Shown here: positions 32,576 through 41,183 of the stretch, piece after piece
Layout of the letters: each line of letters begins with the position of its first letter
Numbering within the stretch: position 1 is the first letter of the stretch
The notes under the pieces: model-generated
The model's input: only the letters and a program-made list of their open reading frames with translations
What the model was told of the DNA's origin: nothing
Databases searched by the model: none
Source of the DNA: Chloroflexota bacterium
GTDB taxonomy: Bacteria; Chloroflexota; Anaerolineae; SpSt-313
Reading direction: 5' to 3'
Length of the DNA: 51,517 bases
Assembly (NCBI GenBank): GCA_029553955.1
Contig: JAKPJZ010000211.1
Span: 1-51,517, forward strand
Translations under genes and position numbers: made by a program

Positions 32576-33403
32576 TCAGCCCATGCTGGCGGCGTTCTCG
32601 GGGGCCTTGATCTCGGTCACCGTGCCGGGGGTGGCGAGAAACTCGGAGTGAAAGCTCTCGGTCTGTGCATCGCCGGTGCCCTTGGCCGACCAATCGACGG
32701 TCGCCTTGACCAGGGCGCTCTGCGAGTTCTCGATCCAGGCGAAGGACTTGTAGTCCCACTTGGCGCCCTGCGCGCCGGCCACGAAACCGCTCAGGCCCGC
32801 AGAGGCCAGGTTCACGTTGACCTGGTACTTTTTGGCCTGCCAGGGGCCGACGGCCTCGCTGCCGACGAGCGTGGCCTCTTCGAGCTTGTTGAAGGAGAGC
32901 AGGTAGGCGCCGCCAAACGCCGCCAGTATGTCAAAGCCGGCGTCGCCCTCGCCGAGCGAGACGTACTGATCGTCCTCGGCCTTCATGTACATGGTCTTGT
33001 CGACGATAAGGATCTCGATCGGCTCGCCGCCGCTTACCAGCGTCATGCGCTGATTGCCCTTGGCGTCGATATCGGCCTCGTACGACATCTCGCTGCGCAC
33101 CTCGTCGCCGATCTTGCTGACCCATGAAGACTTGAGGTGCACCGGGGCCAGCTTGACCAGGTTATCGAAGGCGTTATCCACCTCGGTCGCCTCAGCAGGC
33201 TCCGCTGTCGGCTCAGGTTCCGACTGCTGCGGCACCCTGGTGGCGACCTCCTTGGCGATGTCGGGCGCCTTGGTGGCCAACTCCTTGGCTACGTCGGCCA
33301 CCTGCTTGGCTGCATTGATGGCGCCGCAGCCAGAGAGCATCAGGCTCAGCACCATGAGGGCGGCCAGGCCGATCAGGACTGTGGGGCGTATGTGCTTGGG
33401 CAT
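32576..33403 (-). CDS. LppX/LprG-like lipoprotein
   Basis: 275 aa. Signal peptide with lipobox LMLSGCG (Cys about residue 25), a helical Ala/Lys-rich region and Pro/Glu-rich linker, then a beta-rich domain with HLKSSWVSKIGDEVRSEMSY, EILIVDKTMYMK and YQVNVNLASAG, in the style of LppX/LprAFG or LolA-like lipid carriers. Likely binds a hydrophobic ligand at the cell surface; unproven. ATG 33403 follows AAGGAT at eight bases (a GTG three bases earlier is the alternative). Preceded by a good promoter. Monocistronic. Confidence 0.72.
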   Translation of the reverse strand: MPKHIRPTVLIGLAALMVLSLMLSGCGAINAAKQVADVAKELATKAPDIAKEVATRVPQQSEPEPTAEPAEATEVDNAFDNLVKLAPVHLKSSWVSKIGDEVRSEMSYEADIDAKGNQRMTLVSGGEPIEILIVDKTMYMKAEDDQYVSLGEGDAGFDILAAFGGAYLLSFNKLEEATLVGSEAVGPWQAKKYQVNVNLASAGLSGFVAGAQGAKWDYKSFAWIENSQSALVKATVDWSAKGTGDAQTESFHSEFLATPGTVTEIKAPENAASMG

Positions 33404-33495
33404 CACAGATATCCTTTCTACTTTTCAAGGTCTCTTCTGATTGACGTATCCAACAGGCCCGCCGCTGTGCCGGGCCAGGCGGCGTTCGCTCCGCC

Positions 33496-33524
33496 ATTCT
33501 ACAGTAGAAGCGCAAGAGCGGCAA
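33496..33524 (-). promoter_or_regulatory. Promoter of the LppX-like gene
   Basis: On the minus strand TTGCCG (33519-33524), 17-base spacer, TAGAAT (33496-33501). About 90 bases upstream of the start codon. Confidence 0.6.
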
Positions 33525-33587
33525 CTTGAGAACAGCCAACGTCAGCATAGCACAGGCGGCGTTTCGGAAGCGTTTCGTGGGCCGGGC

Positions 33588-33803
33588 TCAGTCGCGCGCG
33601 GCCGGCGCCTCCAGGCAGCGCTCGATGAAGGCGATCAGCGTGGCCCAATCGCGAAAGTAGAGCGCCTCGCCGCTGGGCACAAACTGCACTTTGCCCCGCC
33701 ATTCGCTGTGGCCGCCCAACTCCTCGGACCAGACACGCACGATGAATGACCGGCCATGGGGCCGCAGTCTGCTCTCGCCCGCGCGCTCTCTGCCGTCAGC
33801 CAT
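33588..33803 (-). CDS. Small conserved protein
   Basis: 71 aa. Core SFIVRVWSEELGGHSEWRG, then KVQFVPSGEALYFRDWATL and IAFIERCL matches a small family seen next to unrelated genes in Chloroflexi genomes (short beta sheet with an amphipathic helix); no function is known. ATG 33803 has AGGGAGAAGCC upstream, and the codon choice is like neighbours. I regard it as real because of the motif layout and ribosome site, not by homology search. Confidence 0.6.
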   Translation of the reverse strand: MADGRERAGESRLRPHGRSFIVRVWSEELGGHSEWRGKVQFVPSGEALYFRDWATLIAFIERCLEAPAARD

Positions 33804-34180
33804 GGCTTCTCCCTGTATGTCCCCTCATGGTGTGATGCCAGTGCCGTACTTGGCGCTGCCACTGCGGGCCATCCGGGTAGTTGCCGGCTGATACGCTCCG
33901 CATCCGCCCGGCCCTGGCCCGGAAGGGGGCTCCGTTCCGGCTATGCGCGAAGCGTTGGGCCCGGATCACGCGCCTTCCCAGACATCAGCATAGCATGGCA
34001 AGCGTTTATGAAGCGTTTGATGCGCATTGGCCGGGCAGACATCATGCCCCCAGGGCCACCACAAGCCATGAGAACGGGGCCTTGCACCGCAGAGGGCGCA
34101 GAGAACGCGGAGACTACCTAGACTCCTCTGCGTTCTCTGCGCCCTCTGGTGAATCGGAGCCCCGTCTTCAGACTGGAAGG
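33804..34180. other. Gap between small protein and pheT
   Basis: 377 bases without a gene. Includes a 65-base palindromic repeat at 34086-34150 and a segment (CAGCATAGCATGGCAAGCGT near 33985) resembling CAGCATAGCACAGGCGGCGT near 33545, a possible old duplication. No promoter recognised. Confidence 0.5.
34086..34150. repeat. ACCGCAGAGGGCGCAGAG palindromic repeat
   Basis: ACCGCAGAGGGCGCAGAGAA on the left faces TTCTCTGCGCCCTCTGGT on the right. Just downstream of the pheT stop (minus strand), so it may end the pheST message. Belongs to the palindrome class that also occurs at 4563, 38258 and 50270. Confidence 0.75.
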
Positions 34181-36736
34181 CTAGGCGCGGAGGCTCGCAC
34201 CCAGGTGATGCTCGAGCTGGCGCACGATGCGGCCCTGGACGCGGGCCACCTCTTCGTCGGTGAGCGTACGGTCGGGCGCCTGGTAGGTGAGGGCGTAGGC
34301 CAGCGAGACCTTGCCCGCCGGCACCTGCTCGCCGCGGTAGACGTCAAAGAGCACCGCCTGGCGCAAGAGTTCGCCGCCGCCCTGGCGGATGAGCTCGAGC
34401 ACCCGCGCCGCCGGCACCGTTTCGTCGACGGTCACCGCCAGGTCTTGGGTGACGGCCGGGAAGCGCGAGATGGGCTCCATCTCGCGGATGCGGCTGGCCA
34501 GACCGACGAGCGCTTCCAGGTCCAGCTCGGCCAGGCAGACGCGGCCGGCCGGCAGGTCAAAAGCGGCGCGCACCTCGGGGTGTACCTCGCCGAGTGCCCC
34601 CAGCGCCAGTTCGCCCACGTGCAGGGTGGCGGCGCGGCCGGGCTGGTAGGTGGGGCTCTCGAGCGGCTCATAGCTCGCGCCGCGCACGCCCAGGCGGTTG
34701 AGCAGCGCCTCAGCGATGCCCTTCAGGTCGAAAAAGTCCAGTAGGGGCGGGGTAACCCCACCCCTACCGGGGTCGCAGCCCCAGGCGCGCTCGGCCCGCG
34801 GCCCGGCCAGGCCGATGGCCAGGCGGCGTGGCTCGGCGGGCAGCCGCTCGCCCGGCTGCGGCAGGTAGACGTGGGCGATCTCGAAGAGCAGGGCGCGCCC
34901 GGCCACACGCAGCGTCGCGCCGATGGTCTGCAGCATGGCGTCGGCCAGCGTCTGGCGCAAGACGTTGCGCTCGTGGCTCAGCGGGTTGGCGATGTGGATG
35001 TAGGCGGCCGGGTCGGGCGGGGGCGCGCCAGGCGCGGAGAGCCGGGCGACCGAGTCGAGGCTGGTCATCGAGTAGGTGATGATCTCCTGCAGGCCGCAGC
35101 CCACGAGCACGTCGCGTGTGTGCTCGACCATGACCTGGGGCAGGTTGCGCCGCTGCGGCGGCATCTCCTCGCGCATGAGGGTGTTGGGCAGGTTATCGTA
35201 GCCGTAGATGCGGCCCACCTCTTCCACCAGGTCGGCGCTCAGGCGCACGTCGCGGCGGTGCGTGGGCACGGTCACCGCCAGTGTGCCGCGGCCGCTGGCG
35301 GCCACGCCAAAGCCCAGCGACTCGAGCATCTCTTGGATGCGCTCGGCAGGCACGGCCACGCCAAGCAGCCGCTCCACGTCGGCCGGCGCCAGGTCGATGA
35401 CCGGCCGCTCGGGCGGCGCCGGGTAGGCGTCGATCAGGCCGCGCGCCACCTGGCCGTGGGCGTGCTCGCGCAGCAGCTCGCTGGCGCGCAGCGCGCCCAG
35501 CGGCGGCAGCTCGGGGTCGAGGCCGCGGCCGAAGCGCGTGGCGGCCTCGCTCGACAGCTTGAGCGTCTGCGAGGTGCGGCGCACGCTCAGATAGTCGAAA
35601 TTGGCCGCTTCGAGCAGGATGTTGCGCGTCTGTGGCGTCACCTCGCTCTCCAGCCCGCCCATGACCCCGGCGATGGCCACCGGGCCGCCGCCGTCGGTGA
35701 TGAGCAGCATCTGGCCGTCAAAGGTGCGCTCGATGCCGTCAAGGGTGATCATCTTTTCGCCGGGGTGGGCGCGGCGCACGATGATCGCGGGCGTGCCGCC
35801 GGGCGCTGTGGGCCGCAGCAGGTCCAGGTCAAAGGCGTGCAGCGGCTGGCCCAGCTCGAGCATCACATAGTTGGTGATGTCGACGACGTTGTTGATCGGG
35901 CGCATGCCCGCCATGGCCAGCCTGCGCTGTATCCAAAAGGGCGAGGGGCCGATCTCGACGCCGCGGATGATGGCCGCGATGTAGCGTGGGCAGAGGTCGG
36001 GGTCGGCGATCTCGACCGTGGCCTGGCCGGCTGCGGGCGCGCCCGCGGCCTCTTGGCGCGGCGCGGGCAGGCGCAGCGTCTGCCCGGTCAGCGCCGCCAC
36101 CTCGCGAGCGATGCCGGTGATGGAGAGCGCGTGGCCCAGGTTGGGCGTCAGCTCGATATCCAGGACAATATCCCCGAGGTAATCAACGAGCGGCACGCCC
36201 ACCGGGGCATCGGCGGGCAGCTCCATGATGCCCTCGTGTTCCTCCGAGATGCCCAGCTCCTTCTCGGAAAGCACCATCCCCGCCGACTCGATGCCGCGGA
36301 TTCTGCCCGGCCTGAGGGTCATCAACTGCCGGCCCGCGGCGTGGCCGTCGAACAGCCGCGCCCCGGCGATGCCGAACGCCACCCTGACGCCCTTCATGCC
36401 CGGCTTGAGGTTCGGCGCGCCGGTGACCACCGTCATTGGCTCGGCCGCGCCATACGCCACCGTGGCCAGCACCAGGCGGTCGGCATTGGGGTGGGGCCGC
36501 ACCTCGAGCACCTCGCCGACAAGGACTTTGTCGCGGTCCCAGGCCAGGCGGCCCGTCTCGATCTGCTCTTGCCGCGGGGTAGCGTGGCCCACCTGCAGCC
36601 TGTCGTGCTCTGGGGCCCGGCCGATGTACTCGATACGCTCCACCTCGAGCCCGGCCAGCGTCAGCCGGTCGGCCAGTTCCTCCACCGGGATGGTGATATC
36701 GACGTATTCCTTGAGCCAGGAGATTGGTACGCGCAT
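34181..36736 (-). CDS. pheT: Phenylalanine-tRNA ligase beta subunit
   Basis: 851 aa, slightly longer than usual. Domains: B1 MRVPISWLKEYVDI, tRNA-binding OB domain (about 42-155), B3/B4 editing module (about 210-400, FDLLRPTAPGG), B5 (about 405-480), B6/B7 class II core-like (about 480-700, RRDVRLSADLVEEVGRIYGY) and the C-terminal anticodon-binding FDX-ACB (about 755-851, RFPAVTQDLAVTVDETVPA). Odd: between residues RAWG and DFFDLKG, where other PheT proteins have no insert, about 11 residues (DPGRGGVTPPLL) are encoded by a near-perfect palindrome (34741-34767). ATG 36736 follows AAGGAGC. Second gene of the T-box controlled pheS-pheT pair. Confidence 0.96.
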   Translation of the reverse strand: MRVPISWLKEYVDITIPVEELADRLTLAGLEVERIEYIGRAPEHDRLQVGHATPRQEQIETGRLAWDRDKVLVGEVLEVRPHPNADRLVLATVAYGAAEPMTVVTGAPNLKPGMKGVRVAFGIAGARLFDGHAAGRQLMTLRPGRIRGIESAGMVLSEKELGISEEHEGIMELPADAPVGVPLVDYLGDIVLDIELTPNLGHALSITGIAREVAALTGQTLRLPAPRQEAAGAPAAGQATVEIADPDLCPRYIAAIIRGVEIGPSPFWIQRRLAMAGMRPINNVVDITNYVMLELGQPLHAFDLDLLRPTAPGGTPAIIVRRAHPGEKMITLDGIERTFDGQMLLITDGGGPVAIAGVMGGLESEVTPQTRNILLEAANFDYLSVRRTSQTLKLSSEAATRFGRGLDPELPPLGALRASELLREHAHGQVARGLIDAYPAPPERPVIDLAPADVERLLGVAVPAERIQEMLESLGFGVAASGRGTLAVTVPTHRRDVRLSADLVEEVGRIYGYDNLPNTLMREEMPPQRRNLPQVMVEHTRDVLVGCGLQEIITYSMTSLDSVARLSAPGAPPPDPAAYIHIANPLSHERNVLRQTLADAMLQTIGATLRVAGRALLFEIAHVYLPQPGERLPAEPRRLAIGLAGPRAERAWGCDPGRGGVTPPLLDFFDLKGIAEALLNRLGVRGASYEPLESPTYQPGRAATLHVGELALGALGEVHPEVRAAFDLPAGRVCLAELDLEALVGLASRIREMEPISRFPAVTQDLAVTVDETVPAARVLELIRQGGGELLRQAVLFDVYRGEQVPAGKVSLAYALTYQAPDRTLTDEEVARVQGRIVRQLEHHLGASLRA
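34741..34767. repeat. Palindromic repeat inserted in frame in pheT
   Basis: GTAGGGGCGGGGT (34741-34753) and its inverse ACCCCACCCCTAC (34755-34767), 12 of 13 pairs, one-base centre. It codes for the extra segment GRGGVTPPLL in PheT. Confidence 0.75.
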
Positions 36737-36785
36737 AGCCGTGCTCCTTAGTTCTGCGGTCAGCGGTTAGCAGCCAGCTTTCGGC

Positions 36786-36872
36786 CCTGCGTACTGCGTA
36801 ACCGTGTGCTCGTGCAGAGTTCCTTGCTCGATGGCGACCTTACGTAGTACGCATTACGCATTAGGCAGTAGC
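36786..36872. repeat. Intergenic ACGTAGTACGCATTACG-type repeat
   Basis: GCGTACTGCGTAAC on the left faces TTACGTAGTACGCATTACGC on the right, in the gap between pheS and pheT. Same family as the gaps at 2141 to 10857. Confidence 0.7.
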
Positions 36873-36888
36873 TGTCGGCCGATCGCTA

Positions 36889-37917
36889 TCATCCGAATTG
36901 TTCCAGAAACCTGGGGTTGTTACTGAAAAAGTAGCGGATGTCGTCGATGCCGTACTTGAGCATGGTGATGCGCTCGGTGCCCATGCCGAAGGCAAAGCCC
37001 GAGTAGGCCGCCGGGTCGTAGCCGCCGTTCTGCAACACCACAGGGTGCACCATGCCTGCGCCCAGGATTTCGACCCAGCCCGAGTACTTGCACACGCGGC
37101 AACCGCCCCCGCCGCAGAGCACGCATTCGATGTCCATCTCAAAGCTGGGCTCGGTGAAGGGAAAGTAGCTGCCACGGAAGCGCCAGCGGCGCATGCCCTG
37201 GAACATCTGCTGGGCAAAGGCCACAAGCACGCCCTTCAGGTCGCTCATGTGGATGTTGCGGCCGACGGCCAGCCCCTCCACCTGGTGCAACTGGAACTCG
37301 TAGCGCGCCGAGACCTGCTCGTAGCGGTAGACTTTGCCGGGCAGGATGGCGCGGATTTCGGCCGGGTAGCGCTCGCGCATCAGGCGCACCTGGCCGGGCG
37401 AGGTGTGCGTGCGCAGGACGACGCCCTCGCGGTCGGTGTAGAAGGTGCTCCACATATCGCGCGCCGGGTGGTGCGGCGGGATGTTCAGCGCCTGAAAGTT
37501 GAGCTCGTCGGTCTCGACCTCGGGCGTCTCGTAGGCCTCGAAGCCCATATGGGCAAAGATGGCAGAGGTCTCGCGCAGGGTCTGCGTGCTGAGGTGCAGG
37601 CGGCCCAGCGCGGGCGGACGGCCGGGCAGGGTCACATCGACCTGCTCGGCGCGAAAGGCCGCCGCTGTGGCTGCCTCCTCGAGCGCGCCGCGCCGTGCCT
37701 CGAACGCCGCCTCGAGGCGCCTCTTGACCTCGTTGGCCGCCTGCCCGGCAGCGGGGCGCGCCTCGGGCGGCAGTTGGCCCAGCCCGCGCAGGATCTGCGC
37801 CAGCCGGCCTTTGCGGCCCAGGTACCCGGTGCGCCATTCCTCCAGCGCCGTGAGGTCCTGCACCTCGGCCAGCCGGGCCAGGGCCTCGGCCTCCATGGAC
37901 TTGAGCTGTTCTTGCAT
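36889..37917 (-). CDS. pheS: Phenylalanine-tRNA ligase alpha subunit
   Basis: 342 aa class II synthetase that with PheT charges tRNA-Phe. N-terminal coiled-coil (1-85, ALARLAEVQDLTALEEWR), then motif 2 (KVYRYEQVSARYEFQLHQVEGL) and motif 3 (GFAFGMGTERITMLKYGIDD, the ATP-binding GMGxER). DMWSTFYTD and TEPSFEMDIEC contribute to the Phe pocket. A Cys-rich loop CVLCGGGGCRVCK before motif 3 is known in many bacterial PheS. ATG 37917 follows AGGAGGGC. Expression is under the T-box leader upstream. Confidence 0.96.
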   Translation of the reverse strand: MQEQLKSMEAEALARLAEVQDLTALEEWRTGYLGRKGRLAQILRGLGQLPPEARPAAGQAANEVKRRLEAAFEARRGALEEAATAAAFRAEQVDVTLPGRPPALGRLHLSTQTLRETSAIFAHMGFEAYETPEVETDELNFQALNIPPHHPARDMWSTFYTDREGVVLRTHTSPGQVRLMRERYPAEIRAILPGKVYRYEQVSARYEFQLHQVEGLAVGRNIHMSDLKGVLVAFAQQMFQGMRRWRFRGSYFPFTEPSFEMDIECVLCGGGGCRVCKYSGWVEILGAGMVHPVVLQNGGYDPAAYSGFAFGMGTERITMLKYGIDDIRYFFSNNPRFLEQFG

Positions 37918-37947
37918 GAAGATGCCCTCCTACGGACTAGGTAAAGC

Positions 37948-38044
37948 GTGCTACGTATTGCGTGTTGCGTGATGCGTGATCCGTCTGTCTGCTGCGACGG
38001 CATGGCCTCACGCATTACGTATTACGCATTACGTAGTACGCAGC
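37948..38044. repeat. Intergenic ACGTATTGCGT-type repeat before pheS
   Basis: CTACGTATTGCGTGTTGCGT on the left faces ACGCATTACGTATTACGCAT on the right. Lies between the T-box terminator and the pheS ribosome site. Confidence 0.7.
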
Positions 38045-38058
38045 AGCCCCCGTACAAC

Positions 38059-38104
38059 AAAAAACGGCCGCGAACCCTCGCCTTGGGGACGAAGGTGCGG
38101 CCGT
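38059..38104 (-). terminator. Intrinsic terminator of the pheST T-box leader
   Basis: On the minus strand ACGGCCGC, a GC-rich loop and GCGGCCGT are followed by TTTTTTG. The left arm of this stem also pairs in the antiterminator, the classical T-box switch. Confidence 0.88.
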
Positions 38105-38257
38105 GCGCACTTCCGCGGTACCACCCCGCTTGGCCCGCCAGACGACAGGCCCACTCACTGCCGGCGGCCGCATGCGGCGTACCGGCGGCCCAGGTAACGG
38201 TGGGCTTCCGGGGCGAACTACTCGCGCCTGCCTTTCGCAAGGCTGGGGGACGATCTC

Positions 38258-38395
38258 ACCACAAAGGGCACGAAGGAATCCTCTTTTGCCTTCGTGGCCT
38301 GCTCTGAAAATGCGGCGCAACCCCACGTAGCCTAGCCCCTTGTGGGCGTTTTCCTGCGTGGTGGTGAGCGTCGCGCTCATGAACACTTTGTGGTT
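38258..38395. repeat. Palindromic/TIR-type repeats inside the T-box leader
   Basis: Two units: CACGAAGG (38269-38276) against CCTTCGTG (38289-38296), and CCCACGTAGCCTAGCCCCTT with GTGGGCGTTTT, which matches the TIR element at 25023 and 51096. Outer words ACCACAAAG (38258) and CTTTGTGGT (about 38385-38393) are inverse copies. No coding. Confidence 0.7.
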
Positions 38396-38537
38396 GGCAT
38401 CCCCGGGCGCTTTCCCATGCCCGGCTCGGGAGTGAATTTCGGCACGCACCGGCCAAAGGGGGCTTGCAGTCGACGACCCCCTCTCCCTGGCGGCCTCGGC
38501 GGGCTTACTCTCTCCGTCGTCGCCGTTCTTGGCGCGC

Positions 38538-38566
38538 ATTATACAGATTCTCGCAGGGCCTGTCAA
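38538..38566 (-). promoter_or_regulatory. Consensus promoter of pheST
   Basis: On the minus strand TTGACA (38561-38566), 17-base spacer, TATAAT (38538-38543): an exact match to the sigma-70/SigA consensus. Confidence 0.93.
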
Positions 38567-38617
38567 TCGGAACGTGTTCAGGCTGTCATTAGCAGCTACG
38601 TCAATCGGCTTGCGCGG

Positions 38618-39583
38618 CTACTGCCACAGCTCGGCCAGCTCGGGCGCAAAGCGCTGGAAATCCTGGCGCAGCTGGAGGAGGCCGAGGTCCTTGGCCTTGA
38701 GCTCGAGCATGATGTCGAAGGGCCGCAGGCCGGCACGGCGCACTTCTTCAAGGGCGGCGATGACTTCGAAGGGGTTGGCATAGTCGCTGTGCTGCGACCA
38801 CTGCGGCGGGCGCACCACGGGCAGCTTCTTCCCCGTCTCGGGATCTCTGCGCTCGTCGATGTGCATTTCGGTGCGCGGCGAGCTGATGTGGATCTTGGGG
38901 GTGACGCCGGCCGGCCAGGTGCTCAGGGCGGCGCGCAGGGCAGCGACGACGGGGCGGCGCTCGGGGTTGTTGACGTGAAAGTGCAGCAGGTCAAACACCA
39001 GGCGAATGCCGCAGGCTTTGTGCACCCGCAGCGTATCGGGCAGGGCGAAGACCTTTTCGTCGTTCTCCAGCCCCAGGCGCGCCTGGGTCTCGGCGGGCAG
39101 CGTGCGGAAGCGTTGTACGAAGCGCTCGCCGGCGGCATCCAGGCCGCCGGCGCCCGAGTCGCCGTGCACGACCACCACCGCCTCGGGCCCCTGCTGCATC
39201 AGGTCGAGGATGCGTGCCTGGGCCACCAGGTCGAGCGCGGCCTTGCGCGCCACCTCTTCGTCGTCAGAGTTGAGCACGATGTACTGCGCCGGGTGCAGCG
39301 AGAGGCGGATATCGAGCGCCCGTGCCAGCGCGCCCACGGCGGCCAGGTCGGCGGCGCTTTCCTCGAGCTGGCTGTGGAATTGGGGCAGGTCGGGGTGGGT
39401 CAGGTAGGGCGCCAGGTCCGACGACATGCGGTACATGTGGATCTGCGCTTGCTGCAGGTAGCGCAGCACCTCGCGCAGGTGCTTCAGGCTGACCCTGAGG
39501 TGCGGGCTCGACTGCCAGCGCCGCGTGTCGTGTGATTTGAGCTCCGGCCGGCCCAACACCTTGACGGCGAACCCCAGCCGCAT
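38618..39583 (-). CDS. uvsE: UV DNA damage endonuclease
   Basis: 321 aa TIM-barrel endonuclease that nicks 5' of UV photoproducts. MRLGFAVKVLG opens the protein; MYRMSSDLAPYLTHPDL, SLHPAQYIVLNS, VVVVHGDSGAGG, ARLGLENDEKVF, LVFDLLHFHVNN, PKIHISSPR and HSDYANPF match the metal-binding layout of UvsE/UVDE (His, His, Glu, Asp, His and Glu ligands around a three-metal site). ATG 39583 follows AAGGAGG; longer frames to 39928 cross a repeat. It ends about 50 bases upstream of the pheST promoter. Confidence 0.9.
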   Translation of the reverse strand: MRLGFAVKVLGRPELKSHDTRRWQSSPHLRVSLKHLREVLRYLQQAQIHMYRMSSDLAPYLTHPDLPQFHSQLEESAADLAAVGALARALDIRLSLHPAQYIVLNSDDEEVARKAALDLVAQARILDLMQQGPEAVVVVHGDSGAGGLDAAGERFVQRFRTLPAETQARLGLENDEKVFALPDTLRVHKACGIRLVFDLLHFHVNNPERRPVVAALRAALSTWPAGVTPKIHISSPRTEMHIDERRDPETGKKLPVVRPPQWSQHSDYANPFEVIAALEEVRRAGLRPFDIMLELKAKDLGLLQLRQDFQRFAPELAELWQ

Positions 39584-40247
39584 GCGGCCTCCTTGGCGGG
39601 AGCGGAGCAAGATGCATGCCCAGGTCGGCGCTGCGGGTCTTACGGCCAGGTTGTTAAGGTGCGATGACTGGGACGAGACCGGGTCACAGCGGGATAGGAG
39701 CAGGAAGGGGGAGCACGAAAGGCACGAAAGAAACGCGAAAGGCACGAAAAAGGGGAACGGGAACCGCGAAGACGCAAAGACGACGCGAAGGGGGTGATAA
39801 ACCACGAAGGACACGGAGGGGGGCCGGACCACGGGAACGCGGAATGATTTGGACCACGAGAACGCAAAAGCGGGGGAAACGCGAAAAAGGAGGAGCGGCG
39901 GTGGCCGCGGGGTCGGGGCGGGGCGCATGGCGGGGCGGGTGGCCTAGCCCTGACAGCTTTCCGCAAACCTGTCAGGGCTGAGGGCCCGCACGGGGCTGAA
40001 GCCACCGTGCTACGCAAAGCCCTCTGAAGGGGGCTGACGTAGGAGCCGCGTTGAGAAACCCCGCCTACTGGCTGGCTGGCGTTCTTCTTCAAACATGGCG
40101 CCGACGGTGGGACCACTCGTATGCTCGGGAAGCCCTGCACGTGGCAAGGGCCTGTCAGCCGGACCTGAACTCTCTGAGGCGGCTGCACTCGACCAGGCGA
40201 TTCAGGGTGTTCATGGTGAACACCTTGCCGCGTGTTGCGATGAGGAG
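39584..40247. other. Repeat-filled gap between uvsE and the nuclease gene
   Basis: 664 bases without a gene. From the left: GCACGAAAGGCACGAAAG array (39705-39790, like 32397-32572), a hairpin with an 11-bp stem at 39946-39979 (AGCCCTGACAG / CTGTCAGGGCT), a GCTGAAGCCACCGTGCTACG type repeat fragment near 39995, and a small hairpin GGTGTTCA/TGAACACC at 40206-40224 just after the nuclease stop. Frames crossing it look non-coding. Confidence 0.65.
39946..39979. terminator. AGCCCTGACAG hairpin
   Basis: An 11-bp perfect stem with a 12-base loop. No T-run; the CCTGACAG word is a frequent dispersed repeat in related genomes, so it may be repeat rather than terminator. Confidence 0.45.
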
Positions 40248-41183
40248 TTACTTCATGTCCTCGCGCCGCACACCAAAGCCTCGCCCGGCGATACATGCGA
40301 CCACCTCAAACTTGGGCGAGTCCGGAGGCCGGCCTGCCATGCTGATCTCGCCGAGGTGCTGGATGCGCGTCACCTTGTCGCGGGCCGTGCCGTCGTCCTC
40401 TGTGAGTTTGGCCTCGATGACAACTTGAGGGTTGAATTCGCTGGGGATCACAAAGTCGGGCGCTTGATCGAAGCCTGGCAGGGTTTCCGCTCTCTTGGTC
40501 TTGCGGTAGCTGATATGGGCGAGAGAGAGGGCATCCTCAACGGCCGATTCCAGGGCGTCGCCGACCAGCTCGGAGACTGAGTCTCTATGGCCGGCGAAAG
40601 GGCGCCCCAAGAAGCGTTCGTAGAGGAGCATGGCGTAGGGCACGCCGATGTCGGACATGAGGGCCACGGTCTGCAGTCCGCCTCGAGTGTCGGCTTTGTC
40701 CAAGCGATGGATCTGGTCTGGCTCAACCTCAGAGGGAGGAGAGCTGAGAAGCCGGCACGCCGTGTCGACCATCGCCGCCACACGCTGCTTGGTGACATCC
40801 GTGCCTCTCAGCGGCAGCGACGGCGTCTGGCGGATCTTGCGGTCGAGGCTGCGGGCGAACCCCTGGCTCACTTCGACGCCGCTGCGTTGCGATGCAATGT
40901 ACGCCAGTTCGGATGGCGTGAAGCCAAGCATCGTGCGCAACACGATGAGGATCATGGGCGACTGTAGGGCTGCTTCCGTGACGGCCTGACATGGCATATC
41001 GTGGAAGCCGTGCGTCGTGCGCTTGAGCGTCTCGTAGCCCTGCTCAAAGATGGGATAGTCTATGAAGCCCTGCCCTTTGGGCAACACAAGAAACTCGGAT
41101 TCGAGGGACGAGAACACCGCCGACACACAGGTCTCCAGGTTGCTCTGCACTTCAGAGAATGGCACCTCAAAAGGATACTTCAT
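40248..41183 (-). CDS. PD-(D/E)XK nuclease, putative restriction endonuclease
   Basis: 311 aa with no signal or membrane segment. The C-terminal part carries the nuclease motif: Asp243 in APDFVIP and Glu257-x-Lys259 in VVIEAKLT, with an upstream helix DALESAVEDAL that can supply the fourth acidic residue. The N-terminal 200 residues are helical and unrecognised and would hold target recognition. Start ATG 41183 overlaps the methyltransferase stop by 17 bases. This gene order, overlap and motif make a restriction enzyme with its own modification partner the likeliest reading; no close named family is recognised. GC looks lower than the flanks. Confidence 0.72.
   Translation of the reverse strand: MKYPFEVPFSEVQSNLETCVSAVFSSLESEFLVLPKGQGFIDYPIFEQGYETLKRTTHGFHDMPCQAVTEAALQSPMILIVLRTMLGFTPSELAYIASQRSGVEVSQGFARSLDRKIRQTPSLPLRGTDVTKQRVAAMVDTACRLLSSPPSEVEPDQIHRLDKADTRGGLQTVALMSDIGVPYAMLLYERFLGRPFAGHRDSVSELVGDALESAVEDALSLAHISYRKTKRAETLPGFDQAPDFVIPSEFNPQVVIEAKLTEDDGTARDKVTRIQHLGEISMAGRPPDSPKFEVVACIAGRGFGVRREDMK

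Larger units (their letters stand above)
38055..38531 (-). promoter_or_regulatory. T-box leader of pheST
   Basis: Minus strand. The T-box core reads GGGTGGTACCGCGG (forward 38113-38126), which pairs with the acceptor end of uncharged tRNA. Downstream is an intrinsic terminator (38059-38104). Near the 5' end GGAGAGAGTAAGC carries the AGTA box of stem I and GAAATTCACTCCCGAGC offers the specifier codon TTC (forward 38434-38436) for tRNA-Phe. At about 475 bases it is longer than typical (roughly 250-300) because a repeat (38258-38395) lies between stem I and the antiterminator. When tRNA-Phe is uncharged the terminator should be avoided. Confidence 0.9.

Noticed and set aside
30552..32759. 735-aa open frame opposite transketolase
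   Set aside because: GC-driven shadow with His/Arg/Ala/Gly-rich text; the plus strand encodes a canonical transketolase.
34871..36751. 626-aa open frame opposite pheT
   Set aside because: Shadow of the synthetase gene with no recognisable domain.
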